Source: Bradysia coprophila
Taxonomy: Eukaryota > Arthropoda > Insecta > Diptera > Sciaridae
Reading direction: 5' to 3'
DNA length: 64,000 bases
NCBI RefSeq assembly: GCF_014529535.1
Contig: NW_023503293.1
Span: 3,676,741-3,740,740 of the forward strand
Made by a program: the position numbers and the translations under genes. Positions 46,880-59,243 of the stretch are shown piece by piece; within the stretch, counting starts at the first letter, position 1; each line of letters opens with the position of its first letter. The notes below the pieces were generated by a model. The model was not told where the DNA came from. It saw nothing but the letters and a program-made list of their open reading frames with translations, and did not search any database.

Positions 46880-47530
46880 GATTATGGCCCGAAATTGCGA
46901 AAAACGTTGTATCTACCACGGTAGGTATGCCGGTATTTTTTCGCACACGACGTCCTGTCGACCTCGGCTTCGCCTCGGGTCGACAATCGACATCTAGTGC
47001 GAAAAAATACCTTCATCTACCTTGGTAGATAAATAACTATTTCGTCGATTTTTTTCTTTGGTTATAATTATTTCCTTGACTGTAAGTCATGGGTTCTGCA
47101 AAACAAAATACACCGTACGTAACACGTTCACTATGATTAAAAATGTATGGAAATGTGATGAAAAAACGTTAAATGTTAAAATTTTGTGCCCTTTGTTAAC
47201 ACGATAACTTGGGTAAATCTCAACCGATTTTCAATTTTTAATCGACGAAGTATTGAAATCCTGAGGTCAAGTTCGAAAATGGGCGTTATCGGTTCAACCA
47301 TCTGGTAGTAGTTCTCGAAAGAAGCCTTTTCTCGTCTTTGTTAACACGATAACTGGAGCAAAGTTCAACCGATTTTCAAAAACTTTTTTTTTCCGACGAA
47401 ATATTGAAATCCTCAAGTCAAGTTCGAAAATGGGTAGTATCGGTTCAACCATCTCGAAAGAAGCCTTTTCTGCTTTTTGTTAACACGACAACTGGAGTAA
47501 TTCTCAACCGATTTAAAAAAAAATGTTTGG
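46880..47530. repeat. Mosaic foldback element, copy B, with internal triplication
   Basis: A hairpin at 46911-47030 (ATCTACC..GGTAGGTATGCCGG.., TATTTTTTCGCAC arms; apex CGACCTCGGCTTCGCCTCGG) is followed by CCTTGACTGTAAGTCATGGG, TTCACTATGATTAAAAATG and then a unit of about 140 bases beginning TTGTTAACACGA(T/C)AACT, present three times (47192, 47338, 47477). The block order matches 14906-15610. No coding content. Confidence 0.7.
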
Positions 47531-48018
47531 TGGAGTTCTAAGATAGATTATGTTGGTCTAACGAACAAGCTGATGTTGCTAACAGAATTTTTGTATCTAT
47601 TTCAATAGTATTTTTCTTGTTATGTGACTTTGCCTTGTAAACAAAACCGAATAAATAGAACAATAGAAAAATTAACGAGTGTATTGTCCACACGAGTTCA
47701 AATTTTATTGAAAACATACGTAATTTTTTACCGGGGCATTTTATATACAAAGTTTCGAAGATTTTCAATGAAAATAAACAGAATTAAATCATCAATGAGA
47801 GATTTATTAGACCGTTCTAGTAGTTCTTCTTTTCAATGCGTTTTTGTGTCCGTCAACATACAAAATTAAATTTCATTCAAATGAATCAATAAATCATTGC
47901 CAATAAAAATACTTTTGAGAAGCTCAGACAAACAGTCAAGGGATCTGACCCGCACAACAGTGTAGTAAATAGAAAGATGTTCCCCAGCGGCTTAGTTTTC
48001 AAATAAAAAGAATCGAAA
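47531..48018. other. Intergenic, no gene seen
   Basis: Contains GTCAAGGGATCTGACCCGC at 47936-47954, matching the stretch before the hairpin at 17087. Short overlapping ORFs on both strands around 47538-47869 carry no recognisable motif. Confidence 0.4.
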
Positions 48019-48412
48019 TTAAGAGGGTAGACTAGGTGTGAAGTAGGCTATATATTGAAAAATTGGTTTTAAAATTAATGTAGACCATTTAATGAAAATC
48101 TGTTCCAGCAATTAGATGAGCAATATGTTTATCTATCTCTAAAAAATGAAAAACGATTTACAATAATCATCAGTTGGAAGAAAACCGATTTCCAAAATAT
48201 GAACGTCGCTTAAAGTTAGGCTAAGCAATATTTTTTTGGAAATCGGTTTTCTTCCAACTGATGCTTATTGTAAATCGTTTTTCATTTTTTAGAGATAGAT
48301 AAACATATTGCTCATCTAATTGCTGGAACAGATTTTCATTAAATGGTCTACATTAATTTTAAAACCAATTTTTCAATATATAGCCTACTTCACACCTAGT
48401 CTGCCCTCTTAA
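48019..48412. mobile_element. 394-bp near-perfect foldback element flanked by TTAA
   Basis: TTAAGAGGGTAGACTAGGTG at the left is mirrored by CACCTAGTCTGCCCTCTTAA at the right. The arms are about 175 bases each, with very few mismatches, around a 40-base centre (AATATGAACGTCGCTTAAAGT...). No ORF. The TTAA at both ends is the target of piggyBac-type insertion, but the adjoining GAGGG is not the usual CCC start, so the superfamily is uncertain. Confidence 0.88.
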
Positions 48413-49379
48413 TGTCTTTCTTTAATTGTATCCTGTGCCATTCCATGGATAAAACAGTGAAAGAATGTTCATATTCTTAAACAAGGACTAATTTTTGGAA
48501 AATTTTCTTAAATTTATTTACATTTGGGAAAGTGTGGGAAAATTTAATAAAAACTGTGAAAATGTTTTACCAGAAATAGTGCCTTACCTCAACGCTCTTC
48601 AAGCATGAATGATCATAGTCGATCAGCTGCATAAAATACTCTATTTCACATGAAAATGTTTTTACAGTGTTTTATGTTTGTATGACACTGTCAAGTTTTA
48701 GTACTCTATTTTGAGTACCACTCATGCTTAAAGTGCGTTGCTTACCTCCATTAGATATTGGTAGAATCCAGTATTCATTGATATTGGCGTAGTGAATGAG
48801 ATGAAATTAACACAGATCGAGACTAGAAGCAAAATGCATAAATCCTTTTAAATAATTAATTATATTACAAGTTACAGCTTCTTTTCGATAACAAATTTTT
48901 TTTTACTGAATTTTGGTATGTAATTTTAAGTAGTGTTTTGTGTCTGTGTGTGTGAAACGTTACATTCTGTCTTACAGTTAGGGAAAATTGAAACCTTTCC
49001 ATTTCATTGTTTGTTACTTTGTAATTAGATTTATGAAAAATATAACAAAAACAATCGGAAAAAAACTCTTTACGTCTGCATTATATAATAGCAATATAAT
49101 TCAGTATAGACCCGTACAAACAGGAAGATACATTTAACTTTTCAAGGTCATCATAGTAGTGAAGGAAATATTAAATTCAACAAATAACCCAATTCACAGA
49201 AGCTTTCCATACGTCACTACACCTAGTGCATACATCGAGTGTGTATTGGGCTATTTCGAAGTATATTTTACTGTAAGAAATGAGACTGTTGTTGGTGTGC
49301 ACATGTGTATCTTTCTGGGAAATTTCACTAATTCTTAACGATTCATTACCTTATTCCAACCGATTCATAACTTGACACC
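48413..49379. other. Intergenic, no gene seen
   Basis: AT-rich; no recognisable coding exon. Near 48600-48730 the words AGTACTCTATTT and ATGAATGAT / ACTCATGC hint at another weak foldback. Confidence 0.35.
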
Positions 49380-49710
49380 AATAGAGTGTTATGATGAAAG
49401 AGAAACAAATATTTTGACAAGTAGTTACCTCAAGGCAAGTTATAATTAACTTATATAGACTGTTATGATCAGAGCGAGAAAACCGAAGACTAGTTATTGT
49501 AACTTGCCTTGGGGTACTTTTCAAAGTATTTACTTCTCGTTCGTATCCCACACGCGTCAGTCAAGGGATGATAATAAAGGGATCGTTTTTAAAAACATTT
49601 CTCTTTCAACGTGGTACGTTGAGAGCGAGAGGACCGAAGACCAGTTTATTATAACTTGCCTTAGGGTATTTGTCAAAATATCTCTTTCTCTTTCATCATA
49701 ACACTCTATT
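49380..49710. mobile_element. 331-bp nested inverted-repeat element
   Basis: AATAGAGTGTTATGATGAAAG at the left pairs with CTTTCATCATAACACTCTATT at the right. The pairing continues through AATATTTTGACAA / TTGTCAAAATAT and CCTCAAGGCAAGTTATAAT / ATTATAACTTGCCTTAGGG. An internal partial repeat (GACCGAAGACCAGT and ACTTGCCTTGGGGTACTTTTC) lies inside, and CATAACACTCTATCC recurs at about 49730. No transposase. Confidence 0.75.
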
Positions 49711-51258
49711 CGGTCGTCTCGGTCCGATCATAACACTCTATCCACTCATTGTATACAATAACAACAAAAAATGTGCTCCCTAGAGGTACGTACACAATTT
49801 CTTTGCAATCAATAAACAATATCACCTATTCCTAGCAAAAAAATATTGGAAAAAAGGAACCAGACGAGAGATCACCCAAGGTGGTTGCACAAATAGATGA
49901 ATTATGCAGCCTGACATTTGAAAATAAATTCGATAACGTCGAAAATATGCGAATGTTAGCTACTTTTACATGAAATTATTCGCAAATATAAAACCGCCAT
50001 TAAGTTTTTACAATTTTTGTTTTTTAAATTGATATTTTGAACCTGATTGTTAACAAAATGCTTTGTTGTTTGTCTGGATGAATATGGTGATTAAAATACA
50101 TTTTAAGTTAAAGCACGGTGACACAATGTCTATCGAAAATAAAACCGAGTTCGATACATAAACTATTAAGAATAGGTCATGCGTACATTAATCGGACGTA
50201 CTAGACCAGAGTGATCGAAAAAAAAAATCGTGGAACAACCATTTTAGAGTGTTTGAAAGTCAATTTCTCTTTCAAACTGCAGCTAAAGTGAATACCTGGA
50301 AAAAAGTACTGCAAATGTCATCAATCAAGCCATAGAAGAGCTGAAGCGTAAGAACAACATGTATAATATGATTCACAAGGACACGGTTTCTCCTATAATC
50401 ACACTACCATAAGATAAGAATTGTTTGTCCTGACAAATGCTAAAGCATAAGAGAACGGCCAGACCAAAATTGTTGAAAATTTTCAATAAAAGATATTTCC
50501 GTCACAAGGGAGGAAATCTTGAAAAGTTGAGTTTTCGCGTGAAGTCTGTTAAATCGAGGCGAAACCAAGGCAAAAAACACACGGAAACTATACTTTTAAA
50601 TTTTCGTCTGCGTTTTGTACAGATTGATGTCGATTCTGTTTTTTACTATGTATGGAGTTTAACGCTAGGACTAGTGGACAGACCTATAAGTGCCGGGAAA
50701 ACCATTTCATTACTCAGGCTGTTAAATAAAAGGTTTCAAATCATAGCTTTATTAGGGACGGTCGGTCTAGTAGCCGATGTAGAAAACATTGTTTTGGCCA
50801 TCCGAGCAACTTCTACCATTTTCCGACTATTTTCCCTACACTTGCAATTAAAAAAAAAAACTTAAACAGACGTCGTCTTCAACAAAAAAAAACTGCTCTA
50901 ACTGTAGACATTTTTCGATAACCTCTTCTTGCTTTGAAAAATAGGAGTGGAGTATAGTTGATAGATAAAGGTACCTAAGACAGAAATCAATATCCGTTTC
51001 GGGGAAAGAGAAAGGCCGGCTGATTTCGATAAAAACGAATTTCAAGTCAAATGAAAAATGTTTCTTTTGAATTAAACGAAACAACGGTCTCAATTTGTGC
51101 GTTTCCTCTGTTTTTTTTTTCGTTGTTATTATGACCGATGCATTTGAACTAGTTCCAGAAACATATTAGATATGGGACAGAATCAGTAAGAATGCGCATG
51201 AGTCTCACGGTTCCTACTAGGCGTATGCAAAATATGAATCAAATATTTCTATTGAAAT
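49711..51258. other. Intergenic and TSC1 3' flank, no supported gene
   Basis: The largest frame (50437-50865, 142 codons) is Lys/Arg rich then hydrophobic, with no motif I recognise. An acceptor-like or donor-like context is not evident. Probably chance or decayed element. Confidence 0.35.
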
Positions 51259-54200
51259 CTATTGATGACGATGAAGATGTGAATTTTTAAAGTGTTGCTG
51301 TTGGTTCGGTACGGGTATATCTTCGGAAACGGTCTGACGTGTTGCTCCACTTGCAGCTGCAGCAGCAGACGAAGGTGTTGACGTGGATGGCTTATTAAAT
51401 GCTGTTAAATCTTGCTGTACCACAAGCGGATGCAGATTTTTTATTTCTGTGACGGATCGCAAACTTGCCGACAAACCCTCACTAGAAGCTAATGAAATTG
51501 ATAATGGCGAGGTGTGGTCAAGCGAACCGGCCATATCTGCGAAACAATATTAGCCAATGCAGTCCACTGTTTTCAGAAGCGCGGAGAATTGAGTGAAGAT
51601 CTTACCTGTTTTTTCAGAGTCCGGTGACAGAGTAACTAGATTCACAGCCGTTTGATTTTTGTATAAATCTAAAATTTCTTCTTCAAGTCGCAAAATGATT
51701 GCCTTCTGTGCATCGTACTTTGACTCGAGTGCCAGAAATTTCTCTTGATATTCTTCTTTTACAGTCTTCAGAAGTCGTTTTTGGTCGGTAAATTTCGAGT
51801 CTCGACGTGATCCATCCAATTCCAATTCAGCTAAACGTGCCTTGGCGGTGTCCAACTGGGACGATTTGATATCCAGAGCAGTACGCATTTCTGTGAGAAA
51901 TTTGAGATAAAAAAATCGTTTTAGATGGCAAGACAGAGAAATGGTTGTAAAGTTTAACGGGAAATCAAATTACCAAACATTTTGATTGACTCACCTCTAA
52001 TCTCATTTTCATATGCTAAAGTTAAGGCATCCTGTTCTACGTCGCGTCCTCGCAAATCATTCAGTTCGCTAAGCTTATCTCTACATTTGACATGAATTTC
52101 TCCCATCAGAACGATTTCCGATTGCAAGCGATTGAATTCGTCTTTGTACTGTAGTCCCAAATCGGCCTGATATTGTGTTTGCTGTAATTCATTTCTCAAA
52201 TCAAATAGCTCGGCTCTAGCTGCTTCCAAATCCTGCGATATATCCTTTTTCTCGTTCTTTTCGTCGCCCAATCGTCGTTGTAAATTTTCAATTTGCAGTA
52301 GGAGCTGCTTCTTCTCATCCCGCTCTTGTTGAATATCACGCTTCAGTGTATTGACTTCTTGGCTATAGTCCTGATCGCGACGTGTTTGCATGATTCGTGA
52401 TTTGTTCAAATCGTTGGTGAGATCGTCAACAGCTCGTACCAGTTTCTCCTTTTCTTCCTTTAGCTTCTCATTTTCCATTTCCAAGACGGCATTCAGACGA
52501 CTCTTGCCCAACATTCGACGATTCCGTTCAGCATGCACTTCGCGTCGGTACTGCTCATATCGCAACTGAATGTTCAGCAACTGGATTTGATCTCGATAAT
52601 GTTCGGTTTGATTGTTATTGTCCTTCGAATGTTTCTTTTTGATGGATGTTTCGATGTATTGATCAAGCAATGTATGCGGTGACATTGGAGTACTTCCCAC
52701 TAGTGAATTGGTTGTTTTCGATGGAGCGGCTGGTTCGTTCGCACATACCAGCAATTTTTCATACGTTGGAGGTAGTTGTTCCACTGTCTGTGTACCGACA
52801 GTTGTTCGTTCACAGGCATCATCGATGTCCGTTGGCTTCAGGCGCAATGTTCTAGATTTGAGGGCTTCTCGCTTCTTTTGCAAATTAATGTTTGAAGTGT
52901 TGTCGATACCACCGAGATTGGAATTACCATTCTCCGAGATATTTTTCAAACAATCAATCATCCGATTTGAGTCACACGGCCATGACTTTGAACATTCGAT
53001 CGTTGTGGTTTCGTCCGGATACGGTTGGCGCAATTGTATGGAATTGGAATTTTTCAGATCCATCTCAATTGAACCAGCGCCGTGAAAAGCTTTCAATGTT
53101 TGACTGTTAATTTCCTTTACTTCCTCGTCCTCCAGCGAAACTTCGTTTTTATTTCGTTCATCAATTGAATTCTCAATCTGAATGGTTTCAACGTCCCTGA
53201 TGTTGCTGCCGTCTTGATGCTGGTTCAGTTTTTCCAGTATTTGCATTTGACACAATTTTCGGTCTTGGACCAACGACAGCAATTTTTTTGATTGATTGCC
53301 TTCAGACTGTAGGGATTGTGATGTACTGAAATCAGGAAACCGAAATGGCGACGGTTCCTTCTTCATAATTGGTGATGATGGTTGTGACGTCGAACCTTGG
53401 GTTGAACCCAGAATTGCACGAGCTGCAGCTGAACCCATTGGAAATTGACGCAATGGTTTCATATTATCTTTCATTGGAGTTGTTTCCGGTGTTGCTTCAA
53501 TGGCTGCTTCCGGTGGCGACGCACCGCTGGCACATAAATGAGAGCCGGGCAATGTTGGTATGCCATAGTTGGGAATATTTGGTGTCGGTGTTGGTGTGTG
53601 CGGTATATTACCGGTTGGAGGTGGTGTAGCCAAAACTGCAATACTCGGACTCCATAGACTATCGATTCGTTGAGCTTCTTTCAATCTATCCTTTGGTTCG
53701 TTGAATAATGAGTAGAATGGAGACGCCATCGATGACGGAGTGTTTCGCAATGATTGTTGCAATTCAATGGAAAAGGAAGTTTTGTTATTGCTGTAGCTGG
53801 TGTATTCCGGATTTCTATGAGCTATCGGTGAAAAGTAGTCGGACTTATGGTGAAACCTATTGGCATTCTCGAGACACAGCTTCGAACATTCGACCACAAT
53901 GTCATGCGGTTCCATTTCTTTCCATCGCGAAGTACTCTTTTCCGTTTGCACTGTGTGCGTGAGTAGCAATGGATGGATCTTGACAGTGTCAAGCAGGGGC
54001 TTGATGGTGTGACAGTAGACACGGTGACGGTCCGTTTGCGACTTGGTGAGAAATGCGAGAAAATTGCACGGATACATGCCATAGAGGCGTTGAAAGAATG
54101 TCGACAATCCGATTTGTAGATGGATTTGTTGATCGTCGGTGAGCCGGGGCTCATTGGTGCAATTCCACGACGCAAGGTAAGAGAATATGTCGAACAGATC

Positions 54201-55139
54201 TTGAAGATATTGTGGCATAGACGTTGGTATGATGGGAAGTAGCGTTATGATGCAAAATAATGCGCTCATTATCGTAATTATGTTTTGTTCCGTCTGGAAA
54301 ATGCAGAAGAAAAATCGAATGTAAATCTCTTCCTCTCTTTGTTTCAATAGCTTGGATGCTTCGAGGAAATCCTTACCTTCAACAGCTTCAAAACATCCTT
54401 TAGAAGTTGGTGATTGGCCACTTTGTGCAACCATGACGGATGTTTTTCCACAATGAAACCAAATAGTGTGATAGCCTGATTTTTGTTCGGACCATTAACC
54501 CAGTCAAGTAATTTATCGAAAATGTGAGTATCATGCGGATCTCTAACTTTGACTAGCACGTCAACAGCCCTTGATGAATTTGTTTGGTTGAAATATTCCA
54601 TCATGCCGTAGACTAGCCAGTTTTCCTTAACTAGAATTGAAAGATCATTAGACAGGTAGGTGGGGGAAAATAGACAAAAAACAACATTGGAAAACACATT
54701 GCAGACAATGATGGAATAGTTGCATTATTTAGGACGACAAAGTCAATAAAATTTATCGAAACAATCCCGTACCGTATGTAAACGAAACTGTTCTGATCAC
54801 CGTTCAAAGAGAGTGTTTTCATTGTGGCATGGTATACGGAAAGCAAAACTAAAAAAAAACATCTGATAAATCGAACCAATCAGATGGACAGTGAGTGGGT
54901 TTTCGTTTCATCGATTTGTGGTTCTGTTGCACATCATTACAGTGTAAACAATTGCAAATTCAATGGTTAAATTTGAACGGATGACTTCACTTCTGCCCGT
55001 AAGGAGGTTATGTTGAAGACAAAAGGAATTATTCGCAAAACTTACCGTTAATAAAGTTCTCGCTCAAGATCTTCTTCGATTGTTCCACTTGCATGGAATT
55101 CGTTGATTCAAGATCGTTAAATAATTCATTCAAATCCAT
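51259..55139 (-). CDS. Tsc1: Hamartin (tuberous sclerosis complex 1 protein)
   Basis: Five exons close in frame at 1,069 residues: 55139-55046, 54630-54377, 54293-51995, 51890-51606 and 51536-51259; fly and human hamartin are about 1,100-1,160. Residues 1-280 are the conserved hamartin head (MDLNELFNDLESTNSMQVEQ; ENWLVYGMMEYFNQ; MYPCNFLAFLTKSQTDRHRV; HTIKPLLDTVKIHPLLLTHT; HDIVVECSKLCLENANRF). A long Ser/Thr/Pro-rich linker follows (TPTPNIPNYGIPTLPG), then coiled coil from about residue 670 to 970 (YRREVHAERNRRMLG onward) and a low-complexity tail with five alanines and a His/Gln-rich end. Hamartin stabilises tuberin in the TSC complex, which restrains Rheb and TORC1 in the cytosol and at lysosomes; this role is from the family. 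Start is the only ATG in the first exon preceding the conserved segment. Confidence 0.93.
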
Positions 55140-55628
55140 TGTGTTGCGGTGCTATAAACTACTAATCCATCGGAACAAAAGACTTGGATTGATTCGATTT
55201 CGATATCATCGAGCGAAATTCTAATTCTACGGAAAAATTGCACTATTTTTTGTGGTTGACGATCGACTTAATTCCTTTTTTCTGCATTGATAAACAATGT
55301 ATCATTGTCCCACTAATTGATTACTTATTGAATGTATTCATTTTACGGTTATGTGGCTATTAACAGAGAAAGATAACTTGTGGAATATTGTTCATTGACG
55401 ATTATAAATAATAAAGAGTTTACGACCAACTATTTCATGTAGAATTTACTCGAAGAGACCTTTAGCTGTCAAAAGCAACTGACAACTGTGAAGAAAATGA
55501 ATTACGTATGCCTGTAGTGAACAGAATGGAGCTGAGAGTGAATCAGCAGGCCCGTACTTTTCCTTAAGTATACGTAAAAGTTGCAAATTTTTGAATATGC
55601 GCGGCGATGTTGAACCTCCGAATCATGT
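55140..55628. promoter_or_regulatory. Presumed TSC1 5' UTR and promoter region
   Basis: Sequence directly upstream of the TSC1 start codon on its strand. No TATA or other defined element is recognised; position only. Confidence 0.3.
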
Positions 55629-55820
55629 AGACTGTTGTTGTCATTTCAAATAATATGCTCTATTGTATGAAATGCCAACTGTCATGTACAAGGAGGCAAA
55701 TCGGAGACAAAACGGAATGAAAACCTTCGACTGTGAATTCAGACTTAGTCTTCCGTTTTGCCTCCGTGTAGATGCATTTCATACAAAGAAGCATATTATT
55801 GGAAATGACAACTGTCACTG
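55629..55820. repeat. Foldback element
   Basis: GTCATTTCAAATAATATGCT at the left pairs with AGCATATTATTGGAAATGAC at the right, including GTATGAAATGC / GCATTTCATAC. Inner part carries AAAACGGAATGAAAAC, which recurs twice more just to the right (55835-55880). Confidence 0.72.
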
Positions 55821-55918
55821 TCACATACAAGGAGATATAAAACGGAATGAAAACGAAGACGAAACGGAATGAAAACGGACGACTCTGAGGCCAGCTTAAA
55901 GTATGGTTTCCACTCAAC

Positions 55919-56005
55919 AAAAGTACTCCGTGTGAGAGCGATCTGTCAAATAAACAAAGCAAAAGTTGATAAAATTGTATTTTGTCTCTCACTCGGAGTA
56001 CTTTT
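55919..56005. repeat. Short foldback with decayed second copy
   Basis: AAAAGTACTCCGTGTGAGAG (55919-55938) pairs with CTCTCACTCGGAGTACTTTT (55986-56005), 19 of 20 positions. A degenerate half copy follows to about 56082 (AAGCAAAGCAAAAATAG ... TCTCTCACACTACTTTTTTG). Confidence 0.75.
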
Positions 56006-56082
56006 TGGTAGATGAAAAACAATCATAAGCAAAGCAAAAATAGAAAAAATTAAGTTTTTTCTCTCACACTACTTTTTTGGCA

Positions 56083-57937
56083 ATCAAGAAACTATACTTA
56101 ACAGCTGAAATTGAAAGAGACTTTACATAAGCTCCTTTTCAGAGGTTCGAACGTCAATGTTGGAAGTTCAGTGTTAGAGTTACTTCATTTTCCTGTAAGA
56201 TTCACTTTTTAAGTATTTGAATTTTTTTTTGTTCGAGCAAAGTCCAAAAGTCACTAAAGACTTGCAGTCAACAACATTTGAAAATTAGAAGTTATACTCT
56301 ATGAACAGACTATATTATTTCGAGGTGCTGGTTCGTTGCTACTATTTCTGCTCTGTTCATTTGTTCATTTTGTTGATATCGTGTGTTGCGCGTGTTGCAC
56401 AGATTTTTGTTATTATTTTCATCCCGCCACTTCCCATTATAAACTTATTCTTTTGTTCATTTCATACGATATGTATATGTGGTAGTGGTATACGTTCTAC
56501 AAATGACGTAATCTTTTGCAGTTCCAATTTGAACAGGATCTCTAGGTTTGGCATGAAGGGATCGAGTGGAAGTAGTTTGAAAAAATATCTAAAAATTCAC
56601 TGCCTCTACCGCAAACTACATTAAGTGTATAATAGATATTTATGCCACTTGAACGAAAAAATTGCCCCATCTCGATCCGAGATACCGGGTTCAAGTTCAA
56701 GTAGCACAGATAGTTTTACGTGTTACGGCATGTTTCATTTTCATTTACATTGCCTAATCACGTAAAGCATTGCACTTACGGGATTCCAAGTTGTTATTTG
56801 ACCACTGTCCCTTCGGATCGGGCTGTAACACCCCACTTATCAAATACACAACTTGGAACCTCGGAAGTAATATACTATTACACATCGAGCTATTGAAAGT
56901 TCACTTGCTATACTGTAAAGTGATCTTTCTATATAATAAGTGTAATATGTAAGTGGGTAGTAAATGTTTTTCTCACGATCTCTCACACTAGTCAGAAAAA
57001 CATTTGCATAATCTACTACTAAGCAAGGATAAATGTGTTTTTGACGTGTGTGGAGTTGCAGTTCGAGCTGACGACATCTTGTGTTTCCGATTTCAGCTCA
57101 ACAATAGTTACTCACAAAGAGTTATACTTGAGAGACGCATGGTGGCGCTGTCGATCAAAGGAAACGGCTTAAGTGTAACTCTATGGTTATTTACGTCTTT
57201 GTTTTGGACTATTGATTTTATTCTCCGACTCGGAACTAAAAAATTTCACACAAAAAGCTTAATTTCTATTATTCATCGTTGTTTAACTCCTCTCAACCGT
57301 TTATCCATCCCATTATTCGGACGAAATTTTCTGATATATAAACTGATTTTAGACTTTACATTGCAAAGTTTACGAAAGTTAACCTGAACAATGACCTGAA
57401 AATTCGGGAAAATTCACGTCAAATTCATTCTATTTTTCAGGTCGGTCTGATATGACCTGTCGTAACGCTGTAGAACGAAATATGTGAGTGGAACATGATT
57501 CTAAGTTGTGGTCTTTTAGCCTTGTTAGCCTGAAAAGCACCAGATATATTCACCTTACCCCAGACGATCTGTATACCTTGGCTAATCTTCATAACGAGGG
57601 TCGTAGAATTGAAATTAGAAAATTTGAAATAGTATTGTAACATAAGAATGTTTGTTTTACGAGGACAAGTCTATGTATGCCGATGTTACAGGTCATTTAT
57701 CTCTTTGGTAAATGACATCGAAACATTAATTTAAAAAAAAAATTCCCGGCAATTTTTATTCTATCGCAGCTTTGAATGACATGTACAAGATTTTATTTTT
57801 GCTAGCATCACTGTTCGCATTCGTATTGTATTGTAAAAAAAAAGTTTAGTTCGACCGGCGTTTTCTGCATTAATTTCTGTTCAATTTGTGGAAAATAATA
57901 CAAGGAAATTGAAAACAATTGTAAAATAATTGTCAAA
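56083..57937. other. Intergenic between divergent TSC1 and UCHL3 genes
   Basis: No supported gene. The frames at 56301-56624 (107 codons) and 57004-57387 (127 codons) are hydrophobic and Cys/Phe rich but match nothing I recognise, and neither shows splice or start context that would confirm it. The last hundred bases should include the UCHL3 promoter and 5' UTR. Confidence 0.4.
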
Positions 57938-59243
57938 ATGAGTGCTTGGATACCATTGCAATCGAATCCCGATGTAAGGACAAAGTAATTTAGATTGAGA
58001 AAAACTTTAGTAATTTTCAGAGTCAAGGACACTTTTACGGATTATAATCAATAGAAGTCGATGATTTCGGTTGAAAGTGGGGTTGTGTGCTTGATGTCGT
58101 TGTCGTTAATTGGATCATCTTTCTTTGTTTATCAGTGACGACAACGTCGTTATTTTCTGTAGATTTTTATTCCGGCAATTTTATGCATAACAACTAATTA
58201 GTCTGTGTGGTTGCTAAACAGCTGTTGATCTAATATTGTTTGTTAGGAGTGGCTCTATTTGCTATTTCTTATTATATTAATGAACAGTTCATCAAGGACC
58301 ACTGACTTCATTTTTCAGTCAACAAGCACCCTAGACACAATCAGATGCTATTTTATCCTTCAACTCGCACCTTTTTTCAATTATTTCTTAGATTCAGAAC
58401 GCATACCTGCGAAAGCTTGGCGTTCCCGAAAACTGGAATATCGTCGATGTTTTGGGATTGGATGAAGAATTACTGGCTATGGTTCCACAACCGGTTCTAG
58501 CTTTAATTCTTCTGTTCCCGTGTTCTGATAAAGTAAGTCGTTTAATTCGTTGGCTAATTAAAATTCCTCAAACAAAATTATTTTCACAAAACAAAACTTT
58601 GTAGTATGAGAAACATCGATTGGCTGAAGATGAAAAATTGAAGGAAAACATTCCGAACTATCCCAACGACTTGTTTTACATGAAGCAGACAATTCACAAT
58701 GCTTGTGGCACTTGTGCTTTGATTCATGCAATATCCAATAACAAAGAGTAAAACACACATTTTACTGCCATGGATGCAGACAAAGTCGTGGCTCTGATTT
58801 TATTATTCATTTTTACTCCTTTAGAATCGTTCTGGAAGATGGAATTCTCAAAAAGTATTTGGATGCTGCTCGCGATCTAACCGCCGAAGAGCGTGGAAAA
58901 TTGTTAGAAGGCGATACGTCGTTCATGGAGACACATCAAACGCTGGCGTCCGAAGAACCATCTGAAAACCCTTCCGATGGTGAAAATCATCATTTCATTG
59001 CGTTGATCGAAAAGGATGGAGAATTGTACGAATTGGATGGACGTAAATCGTTTCCGATTAAGCATGGCCCTACGACCAAAGAAAACTTTTTAAATGTAAG
59101 CATTTGCTAGCGGAATTTCTGTTGAATTGTCACTAATTTTTGTAATATTTGTTCAGGATGCAGCGAGAGTTTGCAAAGAGTTTATGGCACGCGATCCAGA
59201 TGAGTTGCGTTTCACTGTAAGCGCTGTTACTGCGAATCAGTAG
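57938..59243 (+). CDS. Uch: UCHL3-type ubiquitin C-terminal hydrolase
   Basis: Five exons close in frame at 225 residues: 57938-57973, 58392-58532, 58605-58747, 58825-59095 and 59157-59243 (human UCHL3 has 230). The peptidase C12 site is intact: Gln87 (oxyanion hole) and Cys93 in KQTIHNACGT, His163 in HHFIAL and Asp178 in YELDGRKSFP, with the same His-Asp spacing as UCHL3. The tail ARDPDELRFTVSAV is also conserved. The enzyme is a cytosolic cysteine protease releasing ubiquitin (and possibly NEDD8) from small C-terminal adducts. The length excludes the larger proteasomal UCH37 and BAP1 types. AATAAA signals follow at 59309 and about 59480. Confidence 0.95.

Noticed and set aside
50437..50865. 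142-codon + strand ORF with Lys/Arg-rich start and hydrophobic end
   Set aside because: No recognisable motif, no supporting splice or regulatory context; length is not beyond chance in 64 kb.
56301..56624. 107-codon ORF rich in Phe, Cys and Ile
   Set aside because: Composition reflects T-rich DNA; no signal peptide plus domain layout that would support a gene.
57004..57387. 127-codon hydrophobic ORF, considered as chemoreceptor fragment
   Set aside because: No conserved receptor C-terminal motif and no neighbouring exon with matching phase.
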